The notes under the pieces are model-generated. The model was given only the letters and a program-made list of their open reading frames with translations. It did no database searches and was not told where the DNA came from. A DNA stretch of 64,000 nt from Enterobacteriaceae endosymbiont of Donacia cincticornis (GTDB lineage Bacteria; Pseudomonadota; Gammaproteobacteria; Enterobacterales; Enterobacteriaceae): the NCBI RefSeq assembly GCF_012568845.1, contig NZ_CP046194.1, positions 331,142 through 395,141 of the forward strand. The letters are read 5' to 3'. The position numbers and the translations under genes are program-made. Positions 32,853 to 44,325 of this stretch are shown here, one piece after another (the stretch's first letter is position 1; every line of letters starts with the position of its first letter).

Positions 32853-34322
32853 TTAATTTATAATTAACTTTATTAAAAATTCAGGATATAATCCTAATAT
32901 AATTGTTAGTATTGCAAATAATAATAATAAATTTTTTATAAAAAAATAATAATGATTATTTTTTATTTTAAAAAGATAAAAATTTTTATTCATTTTAGAT
33001 GGTTTTAAATACAAACTAATAATTATATTTAAATAATAATATATTCCCATAGAACTACCAAATATAATTATATAGGTTAAATACCACATTTTCATTTTTA
33101 TACACAAAGCTATTAAATAGAATTTTGAAATAAAACCTATAGTAATAGGAACACCAGCTAAAGATAATAACATTATTGTTAAAATAAAAGTTAAAATAGG
33201 ATCATACCAGAATAAACCACGATAATAATATAATTTATCTATATTTATTTCATCAATATTTAAACTAGCAAATATACTCATTACTCCTAAAATACCTAAA
33301 TTATTTATTAAATATCCGATAATATATATAATCATAATTTCTAATGAAAAAATATGTGTTTCATATTTTTGATTATAAATCAGTATTACGAACATATATC
33401 CCATATGAGCTATAGATGAATATGCTAATAAACGTTTAATATTATTTTTAGAAATCATACCCATAATATTACCAAATAATATTGATAATATTGATAATAA
33501 AATTATTATTTGTAATATAAAAGATTGCATATAATTAATATATGCAAAATTAATTAAAAATTTAAACAAAAATATAAAAATTGATAATTTACTAAATGTT
33601 GTTAAAAATAATGTAACAACAGTTGGTGATCCTTGATAAACATCTGGAGTCCATAAATGAAATGGTACTATTGATAATTTAAAGCCTAAACTTATTATTA
33701 TTAATAATAGACCAATTATTGTTAAATAATTTATAGAAAAAAAATTATGGATTATATCACTATTTAGTAGATTAACAAAATGTAAACTACCATTATCTAA
33801 ATAAATAAAAGATATTCCTAATATTAGGAATGATGAAACTAACATAGAAAGTATCGTATATTTAATACTAGCTTCTAATGCATATTTTAATTTTAAGTTA
33901 TAAAATATAAGACCAAAAATAGGTATAGATATTAATTCAATACCAACTAACATTGAAATTAAATTATTTGAATCTAATAATACTAAACTTCCTATAGTTG
34001 AAATTATAATTAATAAATAAAATTCATCTTTATTATACCTAATAATAGATAACCATTTATAAGCTAATAAACATACTATTATATTATTAAATAATAATAT
34101 TATCTTATAAAAAATTGAATATTTATCTTGTAAAAATAAATTATTTATAAAAAAATTATTATTTTGTATATAAAAAAGAGATATTATTGTAAATATAAAT
34201 CCAATAATTGTAATAATTAAACTTGATATATTATCACGTTTTATTGTTATTTTAATTAATAAAAATATTAATGATATTATAATAATAATTAAAGGTATTA
34301 ATGGTATTAATGATTTAGTCAT
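32853..34322 (-). CDS. nuoN: NADH-quinone oxidoreductase subunit N
   Basis: Proton-pumping antiporter-like subunit of complex I. The 489 residues (E. coli 485) form about 14 transmembrane segments and include the conserved glutamate region SMLVGIELISIP, FHLWTPDVYQGSP with the lysine/proline break in TM helices, and KRLLAYSSIAHMGYM. Last gene of the nuoA-N operon. Confidence 0.97.
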   Translation of the reverse strand: MTKSLIPLIPLIIIIISLIFLLIKITIKRDNISSLIITIIGFIFTIISLFYIQNNNFFINNLFLQDKYSIFYKIILLFNNIIVCLLAYKWLSIIRYNKDEFYLLIIISTIGSLVLLDSNNLISMLVGIELISIPIFGLIFYNLKLKYALEASIKYTILSMLVSSFLILGISFIYLDNGSLHFVNLLNSDIIHNFFSINYLTIIGLLLIIISLGFKLSIVPFHLWTPDVYQGSPTVVTLFLTTFSKLSIFIFLFKFLINFAYINYMQSFILQIIILLSILSILFGNIMGMISKNNIKRLLAYSSIAHMGYMFVILIYNQKYETHIFSLEIMIIYIIGYLINNLGILGVMSIFASLNIDEINIDKLYYYRGLFWYDPILTFILTIMLLSLAGVPITIGFISKFYLIALCIKMKMWYLTYIIIFGSSMGIYYYLNIIISLYLKPSKMNKNFYLFKIKNNHYYFFIKNLLLLFAILTIILGLYPEFLIKLIIN

Positions 34323-34373
34323 AAAATTTTCTATTTTTTTAAAAAATTTATTAAAAATAATATATAGATTTAA

Positions 34374-35891
34374 TTAATAATTAATCAATATAATTCTATT
34401 ATATAGATTATTAATAGTATTATTTGATATATTTAATATAAATTGTGGATAGAAACCTAAAAATATTAATAAAATTAATAATATGAATAAAATAATTTTT
34501 TCTCTTAAAAATATATTTTTTTCTAAAATATTTATTCTAGTTTTAGAACCATAAAAAATTTTTTGTATCATATTTAATGAATAAATACTAGAAAATAATA
34601 AACTAAAAGTAGAAATACATGCACAAATAGGATGTTTATAAAAAACACCTAATAAAATTAAAAATTCCCCTATAAAATTTCCTGTACCAGGTATACCAAT
34701 ACTAGCTAAAGCAAAGAACACAAATAAACCTGGTAGTATATTTATACTATCCCATAACCCCCCCATTAGTTTAATATTACGTGTTTTTAATTTTTCATAT
34801 ATTTGTCCACACAGAATAAATTGTGCAGAAGCTGAAATACCATGTGATACCATTTGTATTATTACACCTTGATAAGCTAATTTATTAAAGCTATAAATTC
34901 CTATTAAAATATATCCCATATGAGATATAGACGTATATGCTATAATTTTTTTTATATCATTTTGTGTATAAGCCATCCATAATCCATAAAAAATACCGAA
35001 CATTCCTAATACTATTGCAGTAAATGAAAATTTTAAAGATGATACAGGAAATAAGGGTAATGTAAATCTTAATAAACCATAAGCAGCTGTCTTTAATAAA
35101 ATACCTGCTAAATCAACAGATCCTGCAGTAGGAGCTTGACTATGTGCATCAGGTAACCATCCGTGAAATGGGATAATAGGCATTTTAACTGCAAATGCAA
35201 TAAAAAAAGATAACATTAAAAAAAATTCTGTTTTTAGATTTAAATGACTATTTAACAAAGCATCATATTCAAAAGTTAATATACCAGTAGATTTATAATA
35301 AGAAAAAACTAAAGTAATAATTCCACATAACATTAATAAACCACTAGTCTGTGTATAAATAAAAAACTTAGTTGCAGCTTTAATACGACTATTTCCTTTA
35401 ATATCTTTATGTCCCCATATAGATATTAAAAAATACATAGGTAGTAACATTATTTCCCAAAATAAAAAAAACAAAAACATATCTACAGATAAAAATACAC
35501 CAATAACTCCACTTAAAATCCATAATAGATTTAAATGGAAAAAACCATGAAGTTTTTTTATTTCATTCCAAGAACATAATACAGCCATTATACCTAATAA
35601 TCCAGTTAAATTTATCATTATTAATGATAATCCATCTATAGCTAGATGAAAATGTATTCCAAATTGAGGCATCCAATTTAAAATAAATTCTGAAATCCAT
35701 GTAGGATATAAAAAAAATATATGATTTTTAAAAAAAAATGTATATGTAATTAATTTAATAATTGATATTATAAAAATAAAACTAATAGCAATTAAAGATA
35801 TCCAACGAGGAAATTTAGAATTTATTTTTTCACTTTGCCAACAAATTAAACCACCAAAAAAAGGAATTAATATAAAACAGGGTAATAACAT
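34374..35891 (-). CDS. nuoM: NADH-quinone oxidoreductase subunit M
   Basis: Antiporter-like proton-translocating subunit. The 505 residues (E. coli 509) include FFLFWEIMLLPMYFLI (TM5 glutamate), FHGWLPDAHSQAPTAGSVDLAG, KKIIAYTSISHMGYIL and GIPGTGNFIGEF. All are conserved charged positions of the proton path. Between nuoL and nuoN. Confidence 0.98.
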   Translation of the reverse strand: MLLPCFILIPFFGGLICWQSEKINSKFPRWISLIAISFIFIISIIKLITYTFFFKNHIFFLYPTWISEFILNWMPQFGIHFHLAIDGLSLIMINLTGLLGIMAVLCSWNEIKKLHGFFHLNLLWILSGVIGVFLSVDMFLFFLFWEIMLLPMYFLISIWGHKDIKGNSRIKAATKFFIYTQTSGLLMLCGIITLVFSYYKSTGILTFEYDALLNSHLNLKTEFFLMLSFFIAFAVKMPIIPFHGWLPDAHSQAPTAGSVDLAGILLKTAAYGLLRFTLPLFPVSSLKFSFTAIVLGMFGIFYGLWMAYTQNDIKKIIAYTSISHMGYILIGIYSFNKLAYQGVIIQMVSHGISASAQFILCGQIYEKLKTRNIKLMGGLWDSINILPGLFVFFALASIGIPGTGNFIGEFLILLGVFYKHPICACISTFSLLFSSIYSLNMIQKIFYGSKTRINILEKNIFLREKIILFILLILLIFLGFYPQFILNISNNTINNLYNRIILINY

Positions 35892-35938
35892 AAAATTTCC
35901 TAATTATATTTTTATTATTTAATATATAAAAAAATTTA

Positions 35939-37819
35939 TTATGTAAAATAATATTGATTATTAATAAATATTGTTAAATACACTAAAATTATTATTGTTC
36001 CTATATATATGGATAATATATACCAACGAATGTATCCATTTTCACTTGTTAATAATAAATATCCTATTTTTTTTAAAAATTTTATAAAAAAATAATCTAT
36101 TATTTTTGAAATAGGATCATTTTTTATTAATAATAAAAATTTTTTAAAAATATTTGTAATTAAATTTTTATAAAAAAAATCTATATAATAACCGTTTAAA
36201 AAAAAATTATTTATAAAATTAAAATAATAATATTTTTTAATAATCTTTTTTATTAAAAAATTATTTTTTACATAAAAAATGTATAATAAATAACTGTTAA
36301 TTAAAATTAATATAGATATTATTTCTAAAAAAAAATAATTTTTATTATTTAATATAAATAATTTACTGGGAAGTAAAAATTTTTTTTTTATTGGTAAAAA
36401 TATTATACCAATAAAACTAGATAATATTGTTAATATTATTAATGGAATATTATGTATAAATACATTATTTGTAATTTTATTAAAAAAAATATTACTTTTA
36501 CCATAAAAAATTTTATAAATCATACGAAAAGTATACAAAGAAGTAAAAATACTACCTATAAAACTAATAATAAGTAAAAAATTATATTTACTCATAAAAA
36601 TTTCATATAATATTTTTTCTTTTGTAAAACCACTCATAGTAATAAAAGGTAACGAAATTAAAGACATTGCACCAAATAAAAAAATATAATATATAAATGG
36701 GAAATATTTTTTTATTCCTCCCATTTTTAATATATTTTGTTCATTTTTACATAAAAAAATAATAGAGGCAACACATAAGAAAAGTAATGCTTTAAAAAAA
36801 GCATGTGATATCACATGAAATAAAGCAGCTTTCCATAAATTAATACCTAATGCTAAAAACATGTAACCAATTTGACTCATTGTAGAATATGCTAAAATAC
36901 GTTTAATATTATTTTGTATTAAAGCAGAATAACCAGATAATAATATTGTTATCGCACCAATAATACTGCATAAAAATAAAATATGGTTATTCATTAAAAA
37001 TAAAATATTATTACGTAGAATTAAATAAATACCAGCAGTAACCATAGTAGCAGCATGGATAAGAGCAGATACAGGAGTAGGCCCTACCATCGCATCTATT
37101 AACCAAGTATTTAATGGAAATTGCACTGATTTACTTAAAGATCCTATAATAATCATTATAGAGATTATTTTTAAATAAAATGCCTTATAATAAATAGAAG
37201 ATGATGTAGAAACATTAAATATTTCTGTAAAATTAAGAGTATTAAAGGTTCTAAATATAAAAAATATTCCAATAATTAAAAAAATATCACTAAAACGAGT
37301 TATTAAAAATGTTTTTATAGCAGATAATCCATTTGATGATTTTTTATAAAAAAAACCTATTAATAAATAAGAACATACTCCTACTCCTTCCCAGCCAAAA
37401 AACATCAAAATAAAATTATCAGCTAAAATAAGTAATATCATATTAGCAATAAATAAATTAGTATATGCAAAAAATCTAGAATATCCTTTTTCATTTTTCA
37501 TATACCAAATGGAAAATATGTGAATAAAAAATCCTACCCATGTAGTGATAAACAACATGATTAAAGATAACATATCTAAATACAAACTAAAATTAATATG
37601 TAAAGAATTAATATTTACTATTTCCCACAAAGATTGTTTATAAAAAAATAATCTATTTTTTAAAAAAATATATCCTATTATTAATGTTAATATTGCACTT
37701 ATACCTATAAAAGTAACTCCAATAATTGAAATTTGAATTTTATTTAAATAATTAGAAATTAATGATAGTAGTAAAAAACTAATTAATGGCATTAAGATAA
37801 TTAAAAAAAGAAATTTCAT
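35939..37819 (-). CDS. nuoL: NADH-quinone oxidoreductase subunit L
   Basis: Distal proton-pumping subunit with the long lateral helix of complex I. The 626 residues (E. coli 613) contain FFGWEGVGVCSYLLIGF (TM5 glutamate), FPLNTWLIDAMVGPTPVSALIH, KRILAYSTMSQIGYM, and GFTKEKILYEIF. The C-terminal region beyond about residue 480, including the lateral helix, is diverged but open. Start overlaps the nuoK stop by 4 bases (ATGA). Confidence 0.98.
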   Translation of the reverse strand: MKFLFLIILMPLISFLLLSLISNYLNKIQISIIGVTFIGISAILTLIIGYIFLKNRLFFYKQSLWEIVNINSLHINFSLYLDMLSLIMLFITTWVGFFIHIFSIWYMKNEKGYSRFFAYTNLFIANMILLILADNFILMFFGWEGVGVCSYLLIGFFYKKSSNGLSAIKTFLITRFSDIFLIIGIFFIFRTFNTLNFTEIFNVSTSSSIYYKAFYLKIISIMIIIGSLSKSVQFPLNTWLIDAMVGPTPVSALIHAATMVTAGIYLILRNNILFLMNNHILFLCSIIGAITILLSGYSALIQNNIKRILAYSTMSQIGYMFLALGINLWKAALFHVISHAFFKALLFLCVASIIFLCKNEQNILKMGGIKKYFPFIYYIFLFGAMSLISLPFITMSGFTKEKILYEIFMSKYNFLLIISFIGSIFTSLYTFRMIYKIFYGKSNIFFNKITNNVFIHNIPLIILTILSSFIGIIFLPIKKKFLLPSKLFILNNKNYFFLEIISILILINSYLLYIFYVKNNFLIKKIIKKYYYFNFINNFFLNGYYIDFFYKNLITNIFKKFLLLIKNDPISKIIDYFFIKFLKKIGYLLLTSENGYIRWYILSIYIGTIIILVYLTIFINNQYYFT

Positions 37820-38118
37820 CCCTTCATCTCACTAATTGAATCAATATTAATATTATTTTTATAATAATATAATTTTATTAATAAAATTAAACCTATACAA
37901 GTTTCTATAGCTGATATACTAATAGATATAATATACATAATTTCTCCTTCAGTTTGTTTCCAATAATTACCAGAAACTACACATGATAAGGTAGAAGCAT
38001 TAATCATTAATTCAGTACAAATTAAAATATATAACATATTATTTCTAATTAATATTCCTATTAATCCAGTAATAAATATTATTATAATAAATATTAAAAT
38101 ATGATATAAAGGTATCAT
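37816..38118 (-). CDS. nuoK: NADH-quinone oxidoreductase subunit K
   Basis: Small three-helix membrane subunit of complex I, MrpC-like. Exactly 100 residues, as in E. coli. It keeps the glutamates in CTELMINASTL (helix 2) and SISISAIETCIGLILLI (helix 3) that take part in proton transfer. Overlaps nuoL by 4 bases. Confidence 0.97.
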   Translation of the reverse strand: MIPLYHILIFIIIIFITGLIGILIRNNMLYILICTELMINASTLSCVVSGNYWKQTEGEIMYIISISISAIETCIGLILLIKLYYYKNNINIDSISEMKG

Positions 38119-38156
38119 TTTATATTCTTCTTTATTATATAAAAATAAATAAATAT

Positions 38157-38657
38157 TTAATATTTTTTTCTATTACCTATGTGTAAAATAATAATTACAC
38201 CAGATAATAAAAGTATTGATATTAATTCTACAATAATTTTATATTGTGTAAATAAATTTATACCAATATTTTGGATATTAATAAAATTATGAATAATTAA
38301 TTTTTGTATATATAAATTTTTTAATATATAAAATATAAATATTAAAAAAAAACAATTTATAATTAAAATGTTAATTATAAATAATTTTTTTTTTATAAAA
38401 AAATACTTTTCTTCTAACTCAATTTTTTTATCATTTAAAAACATTAAAACAAATATAAATAATATAATAATAGCTCCAGCATATATAATAATTTCTAATG
38501 CTCCAGCAAAATAATTACCTAATAAAAAAAATATACATGATATTGAAATTAATGAGATTAAAAAATATAATAGTGTATAAATAGGATTAACACTAATAAT
38601 AATTAAAAATGTAAAAATTATTGATATAAATCCTAATAAATATAATATTATTTCCAT
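38157..38657 (-). CDS. nuoJ: NADH-quinone oxidoreductase subunit J
   Basis: Five-helix membrane subunit near the quinone channel. 166 residues (E. coli 184), short at the C-terminus. The conserved third helix is present: LEIIIYAGAIIILFIFVLMF with its pi-bulge Tyr/Gly. Position between nuoI and nuoK. Confidence 0.95.
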   Translation of the reverse strand: MEIILYLLGFISIIFTFLIIISVNPIYTLLYFLISLISISCIFFLLGNYFAGALEIIIYAGAIIILFIFVLMFLNDKKIELEEKYFFIKKKLFIINILIINCFFLIFIFYILKNLYIQKLIIHNFINIQNIGINLFTQYKIIVELISILLLSGVIIILHIGNRKKY

Positions 38658-38682
38658 ATAAAATACCTCTAAATAATCATAA

Positions 38683-39225
38683 TTATGGTAAAATATTTTT
38701 TATATCTACTTCTATACTTGAATGTTTGATATTATTTTTTTTATTATTTTTTATTTTAACTCCTGCAATATTATAAAAATTATATTTTACATCTTTTCCT
38801 GGATTATTAATTAATAAATTTTTTTTTTCATATACTAGATCTCTTCTATTAAATTCACATAATTCAAAATCAGGAATTAATTGTATAGCTGATGTAGGAC
38901 AAGCTTCTTCACAGAATCCACAAAAAATACATCTAGAAAAATTTATTCTAAAAAATTTTGCATATGATCGTCCATTTTTATTTATAGATTTTTTTAAAGT
39001 TATACAACTAACTGGACAAACAACTGCACAAAGATTACAAGCAACACAACGTTCATTATTATCTAAATCAGATGTTAATATTATTCTTCCTCTATATCTT
39101 GGGGGTAAATAAACTTTTTTTTCTGGATACATAATTGTTTCTCTTTTACTAAAAGAATTTAGTAAAACAAAAAAAATACTTTTTATTTGACTTATTATAT
39201 TAATAAAAAATTTTTTAATATTCAT
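38683..39225 (-). CDS. nuoI: NADH-quinone oxidoreductase subunit I
   Basis: Ferredoxin-like subunit carrying clusters N6a and N6b. Exactly 180 residues, as in E. coli, with two complete 4Fe-4S motifs: CVACNLCAVVCP and CIFCGFCEEACP. An N-terminal amphipathic helix and FSKRETIMYPEKKVYLPP precede them. One of the best conserved nuo products here. Confidence 0.99.
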   Translation of the reverse strand: MNIKKFFINIISQIKSIFFVLLNSFSKRETIMYPEKKVYLPPRYRGRIILTSDLDNNERCVACNLCAVVCPVSCITLKKSINKNGRSYAKFFRINFSRCIFCGFCEEACPTSAIQLIPDFELCEFNRRDLVYEKKNLLINNPGKDVKYNFYNIAGVKIKNNKKNNIKHSSIEVDIKNILP

Positions 39226-39242
39226 TATTTAATTTTAAAAGA

Positions 39243-40217
39243 TTATGTAAATGTTGTTAAACATGCAGTAATTATAAGATTAATCAATGTTAATGGTAAA
39301 CATATAAACCATCCAAAATATATTACTTTATCATAACGAGGTCTAGGTAATGATGCTCTGATTAAAAAAAATAATATTATAAATAAAATAGTTTTAATTA
39401 AAAACCATAACATGGGTGTAAAAAATGGGCCTAACCATCCACCAAAAAATAAAATAACAATTAAAGAAGATAATACTGTTATATTAACATATTCCCCTAT
39501 AAAAAATAGTCCAAACTTCATTCCAGAATATTCTATATGATAACCATCAACAAGTTCTTGTTCTGTTTCTGGTTGGTCAAAAGGATGTCTATGGCATAAT
39601 GCTATAGAAGCAATTAAAAATGGGATAAAAGCAAAAAATTGAGGAATAATATTCCAATAATGATTAAATTGATAATTTATTATATCTAATAAATTAAAAG
39701 ATCCTGTTTGGCACACAATACCCATTAATGATAATCCTAAAAATACTTCATAACTAATAATTTGTGCTACTCCTCTTATAACTCCTAGTAAAGCATATTT
39801 ATTGTTACTTGCTAATCCTGCAAATAAGATAGAATATACTGAAATACTAGCCATCATTAAAAAAAAAAGTATTCCAATATTTAAATTAGATATTATTATA
39901 TAAGGAGTAATAGGCAATGTAGCGAAAACAGACAATAATGTATTAAATGCTAAAATAGGAGCCAAATTAAATAATAATTTATTAGAAAAATGTGGATTCC
40001 AATCTTCTTTAAAAAAAATTTTTATCATATCAGCTAATAATTGGAAACATCCAAAAAATCCTACTCTATTTGGACCATAACGATTTTGAAATAAAGCAAG
40101 TATCCGTCTTTCTATAAAACTTAAAAAAGCACTACTTATTAATAATAATAATAATATAAATAATATTTGCAGTACATAAAATAATTTTATAGAATGAAAT
40201 AAAGAAGAAAATATCAT
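39243..40217 (-). CDS. nuoH: NADH-quinone oxidoreductase subunit H
   Basis: Membrane subunit forming the quinone-binding chamber with NuoB and NuoD. The 324 residues (E. coli 325) contain [18 protein letters not shown], the charged loop [20 protein letters not shown], and [12 protein letters not shown]. About eight transmembrane segments. Start overlaps the nuoG stop by 4 bases. Confidence 0.98.
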   Translation of the reverse strand: MIFSSLFHSIKLFYVLQILFILLLLLISSAFLSFIERRILALFQNRYGPNRVGFFGCFQLLADMIKIFFKEDWNPHFSNKLLFNLAPILAFNTLLSVFATLPITPYIIISNLNIGILFFLMMASISVYSILFAGLASNNKYALLGVIRGVAQIISYEVFLGLSLMGIVCQTGSFNLLDIINYQFNHYWNIIPQFFAFIPFLIASIALCHRHPFDQPETEQELVDGYHIEYSGMKFGLFFIGEYVNITVLSSLIVILFFGGWLGPFFTPMLWFLIKTILFIILFFLIRASLPRPRYDKVIYFGWFICLPLTLINLIITACLTTFT

Positions 40218-42955
40218 TTTAATACCTTTATTTTTTCAATAATTTTACCTAAAAAAGATAATGGAATATTTTTAACACCTAATGGAAGACTTACTAAACC
40301 TTTATTTAAAAAATTTGAAATATGTGTTTTTAATATAAATTTGTTTTTTAAACAATATATTTGAACTAAATCATTATTTAAAATTCCTAATTGTTTAGCA
40401 TCATTTTTATTAAAAATTATATAATAATTATTAAAATATTTTTTTATTAAATTGGATTTTTGTATTACACTATTATTTTGAAATAAATTTTGATGTGCAA
40501 TAATTATTAATTGATTGTGATTATTATTAATATTATTACATACATGATATATTCTTTTAATATGTACTTTATACTTATTTTTTTGACAAATTTTAAATCC
40601 TGTAATACCATACTTAGACGAAACACCAATTTCTTTTTGAAATTTATGTAATGCTTGTGAAGAATTCCATCCGGGAGCCCACAAAAATGGTATATGTTTA
40701 TAATTAATATTTGAACCATAATTTCCTTCCATAGAAAAACTAAAAATAGTATCTTTATCTTTTGGTTGTTGAGGTTCATGTACATTTATGTGAGAAAACA
40801 TTGATGTTCTTCCACTATATCTAATTGGAGTTCTTGCAAATTTTCTATTATATACTTTATAAGTGGCTGGGGGTGCTGCTAAACTAATACCATTAAGTCT
40901 TGGGATATATTTTTCACATTTTTTTATAATTTCATCTAAAGTAATACTTTCATTTAAATTATTTAATTTTGCATATATTTTATATATCCATTTCCAACTA
41001 GGTTTTCTATCGTTTTTTTTATTATAAAAAGTAGGATCATAAACTTGGAAAAATCTTTGTGCTCTACATTCATTATTAATAACAGTACCACTATTTTCCA
41101 TAAAATTTGTTACTGGTAATATTATATTTGCTTTTTTCATAGTTCTAGTTAAAATATGATCTAATACGATAATGTTAGGAATTTTTTTAAAAAAATTATT
41201 TAATATATTTTTATTTTCATAAATATATAAATCATTTTCCATTATTAAAATAGTATCTATATTAGAATTATTATGAATAATAGATTTTTGATTTATAAAT
41301 AAACTATTTAAAGATTTTCCTTTAATTAAACTAATTCCCATACTATTTACTTCATTTAATGTATAAAATAATCCTACATCTTGATTTTTTTTATATAATT
41401 CTTTTGCTATTGAATAAGATGCTGAAATTAATGATAAAGAATTAGAACCTGTGCCAGAAATAATTAAAGGTTTTTTAGAATTTAATAATATTTTTTTTAT
41501 TTTTATAATTTTTTTTTTTAAATTTTTATCATTTATAATAGTATTATCATTTTTAATATAATCTGCCAATGTAAAGCAAAATATAGATTGATCTAAAGTA
41601 GATGCATAATAATTAAATAAAGAAATATCATCTAATAATGTTTCCTTATGACTCACTATTAATAGTGGATTCAGTTTTTTATTTCTCATATTTAAAATTG
41701 CATCAGTTTCCCAATAGGAAATATCTAAATTATTATTTGTTTTTGTAATATTAAAATATTTTTTTATAGCTTGTCTAACAGCTAAAGCAGCTCTAGGATT
41801 AGTATTACTTAAATCTTCTCCTACTATTAAAATAGTATCATAATTTTCAATTTCAGATAATGTAGGAAAATATATATCCATATTTTGTATTATATCAATA
41901 ATATAATTGATTTGTTTCTTTTCATTTCTTAAAATACCTAAATAAAAATTTTTTTTTCCAACTAATTTTTTTAAAATTACATTACTTTCTATACTTGCTC
42001 TTGATGAGCCAATACCAATAATATTTTTAGAATTTAAAATTAAATGAATAATATTTTTTATAATTTTATCATAATTATAAAAAAATTTTTTCTTATTTTT
42101 AAAAAGGATAATTTTAATAGGATTATTTTTTAAATAAGTATAATCATAACCAAAATAACCTTTATCACATAAAAAATAATGATTTATTTTTTCATGAAAT
42201 CTATTTTGTATACTAGATAATTTTCCATAACGTTCTCCAATAAATATATTACATCCTAATGAACAATTTTGACAAATACTTGGAGAATATTGTAAATCCC
42301 ATTTTCTTGAATAATTTATATTATATATTTTATCAGTAAAAACTCCAGTAGGACATATTTCAATTAAATTTCCTGAAAACGGATTTTGTAATCTACCGTC
42401 TGAATATCTACCAAAATAAATATTATTTTTAGATCCAAATACATTAAAATCTTTTCCATCTGCATAATTTTTATAAAATCTTACACAACGATAACATGTA
42501 ATACAACGATTCATTGTATGAGAGATAAAAGGACCTAAATATTGATTTTTATATTCTCTTTTAGAGAAATCATATCTACGATTATTATGTCCTGCCATAA
42601 CTGTCATATCTTGTAAATGACAATTACCACCCTCATCACAAATAGGACAATCATGTGGATGATTTAACATTAATAGTTCAATATTTTTTTTACGAAAATT
42701 AATTAAATCATCATCATTAATAGTAATATATGAATTATTAATAGGTGCAGACATACAGGACATAATTATAAATTTATTTTTTTGTTGTAAATTATTAGAC
42801 TGTTTTATCGCACATTGACGACAAGCTCCTATACTTCCTAAAATTGGATGCCAACAAAAATATGGCACATTAAAACCTAAAGATAAACATATTTTTAATA
42901 AATTATCTTGTTTATTAACTTTATAGTATTGACCTTCTATGTTAATATTAATCAT
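40214..42955 (-). CDS. nuoG: NADH-quinone oxidoreductase subunit G
   Basis: Largest peripheral-arm subunit, carrying 2Fe-2S and 4Fe-4S clusters. 913 residues (E. coli 908). The N-terminal ferredoxin domain has [19 protein letters not shown]. The His/Cys 4Fe-4S motif is in [18 protein letters not shown], followed by [10 protein letters not shown]. The extra N7 cluster cysteines found in E. coli NuoG are also present ([11 protein letters not shown], then a later Cys). The molybdopterin-type C-terminal domain is diverged. AAGGA precedes the ATG. Confidence 0.98.
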   Translation of the reverse strand: MININIEGQYYKVNKQDNLLKICLSLGFNVPYFCWHPILGSIGACRQCAIKQSNNLQQKNKFIIMSCMSAPINNSYITINDDDLINFRKKNIELLMLNHPHDCPICDEGGNCHLQDMTVMAGHNNRRYDFSKREYKNQYLGPFISHTMNRCITCYRCVRFYKNYADGKDFNVFGSKNNIYFGRYSDGRLQNPFSGNLIEICPTGVFTDKIYNINYSRKWDLQYSPSICQNCSLGCNIFIGERYGKLSSIQNRFHEKINHYFLCDKGYFGYDYTYLKNNPIKIILFKNKKKFFYNYDKIIKNIIHLILNSKNIIGIGSSRASIESNVILKKLVGKKNFYLGILRNEKKQINYIIDIIQNMDIYFPTLSEIENYDTILIVGEDLSNTNPRAALAVRQAIKKYFNITKTNNNLDISYWETDAILNMRNKKLNPLLIVSHKETLLDDISLFNYYASTLDQSIFCFTLADYIKNDNTIINDKNLKKKIIKIKKILLNSKKPLIISGTGSNSLSLISASYSIAKELYKKNQDVGLFYTLNEVNSMGISLIKGKSLNSLFINQKSIIHNNSNIDTILIMENDLYIYENKNILNNFFKKIPNIIVLDHILTRTMKKANIILPVTNFMENSGTVINNECRAQRFFQVYDPTFYNKKNDRKPSWKWIYKIYAKLNNLNESITLDEIIKKCEKYIPRLNGISLAAPPATYKVYNRKFARTPIRYSGRTSMFSHINVHEPQQPKDKDTIFSFSMEGNYGSNINYKHIPFLWAPGWNSSQALHKFQKEIGVSSKYGITGFKICQKNKYKVHIKRIYHVCNNINNNHNQLIIIAHQNLFQNNSVIQKSNLIKKYFNNYYIIFNKNDAKQLGILNNDLVQIYCLKNKFILKTHISNFLNKGLVSLPLGVKNIPLSFLGKIIEKIKVLK

Positions 42956-43038
42956 AATATATATTCCTTACTACAATTTAGTAGTATAAAAAATATTTTT
43001 AATTTATTATTTATAATATACAAAATAAAATTTTGATA

Positions 43039-44325
43039 TTAAAATTTTTTAATTATTCCATTTTCAAACTCATTTAAAAAATATTTTAATGCACTATTTA
43101 AAGGTTCCATTGCACTGGGAGCATGAGCACAAAAAGAACCCCCATTGATTAACTGATTACTTACGTCTTTAAGAAGATAAATATCTTTTTTTAATCCTTT
43201 TTTTTTTTCTAGTTTATTTAATATTTTAACAATCCAAGGTAAACCTTCTCTACAAGGAGTACAAAATCCACAAGATTCTCTAGCAAAAAATATTTCTAAA
43301 TTTTTTAATATAGATATAATATTTACACTTGTATCTATAGCAAGAGAAATACCTGTTCCTAATCTACTACCAGCTTTACTAATATTCATAAAATCCATTG
43401 GTAAATCTAAATGATTTTTTGTTAAAAAACTAGTTCCAGCACCCCCTGGTTGCCAAGCTTTAAGAAAAAATCCTTTTTTCATCCCACCTGCATATTGTTC
43501 TAAAACTATGCGAGCAGGTGTACCTAAAGGTAATTCCCATAAACCAGGATTCTTAACATTCCCTGAAAAACCTAACATTTTTGTACCACTATCATATATA
43601 CTATTAGATATATTATGATACCACTTAAATCCATATTTTATTATACTAGGTATATTAAAAATAGTTTCAACATTATTTACACATGTAGGTTTTCCCCATA
43701 AACCAATTGTAGCAGGATATGGAGGTTTAAAACGAGGATTAGGACGTTTTCCTTCTAAAGAATTAATTAAAGCTGTTTCTTCTCCACATATATATCTTCC
43801 CGCCCCTGTATGGAGATATAAATCAAAATTAAAATTACTATTTAATATATTTCTTCCTAAAAATTTAGCATTATATGCTTCTTTTATGGCTATATTTAAA
43901 ATTTTTATACATTTTATGTATTCTCCTCTTAAAAAAATATATCCTTTATTAGCTTGTATTGCAAAAGCACTTATAATTATTCCTTCTATTAATTGATGTG
44001 GAATATGTTCTATTAAAAAACGATCTTTATATGTTCCTGGTTCCATTTCATCGGCATTACATAAAAAATATCGAATTTCATTATCGTTTTTTTTTTGAGG
44101 AATTAAACTCCATTTTAACCCAGTATAAAATCCGGCACCTCCTCTACCTTTTAATTTTGATTTTTTTACAACATTAATTATATCTTGTGGTATATTTTTT
44201 ATTAAAGTATTTTTTAAAATTTTATAACCATCTTTTTGTATATATTGTTTTAAAAATAATGTTTTGTTTTTACTAACACGCCATGTTAGGGGATGTGTTT
44301 CTGGGTTGGGTTTTGTAATTTTCAT
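43039..44325 (-). CDS. nuoF: NADH-quinone oxidoreductase subunit F
   Basis: NADH- and FMN-binding subunit, carrying cluster N3. 428 residues (E. coli 445), ending earlier at the C-terminus. Motifs are KGRGGAGFYTGLKW and NADEMEPGTYKDR (NADH and FMN), GAGRYICGEETALI, and the N3 ligands ESCGFCTPCREG plus a later Cys in SFCAHAP. Its start lies 50 bases inside the nuoE reading frame. Confidence 0.98.
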   Translation of the reverse strand: MKITKPNPETHPLTWRVSKNKTLFLKQYIQKDGYKILKNTLIKNIPQDIINVVKKSKLKGRGGAGFYTGLKWSLIPQKKNDNEIRYFLCNADEMEPGTYKDRFLIEHIPHQLIEGIIISAFAIQANKGYIFLRGEYIKCIKILNIAIKEAYNAKFLGRNILNSNFNFDLYLHTGAGRYICGEETALINSLEGKRPNPRFKPPYPATIGLWGKPTCVNNVETIFNIPSIIKYGFKWYHNISNSIYDSGTKMLGFSGNVKNPGLWELPLGTPARIVLEQYAGGMKKGFFLKAWQPGGAGTSFLTKNHLDLPMDFMNISKAGSRLGTGISLAIDTSVNIISILKNLEIFFARESCGFCTPCREGLPWIVKILNKLEKKKGLKKDIYLLKDVSNQLINGGSFCAHAPSAMEPLNSALKYFLNEFENGIIKKF

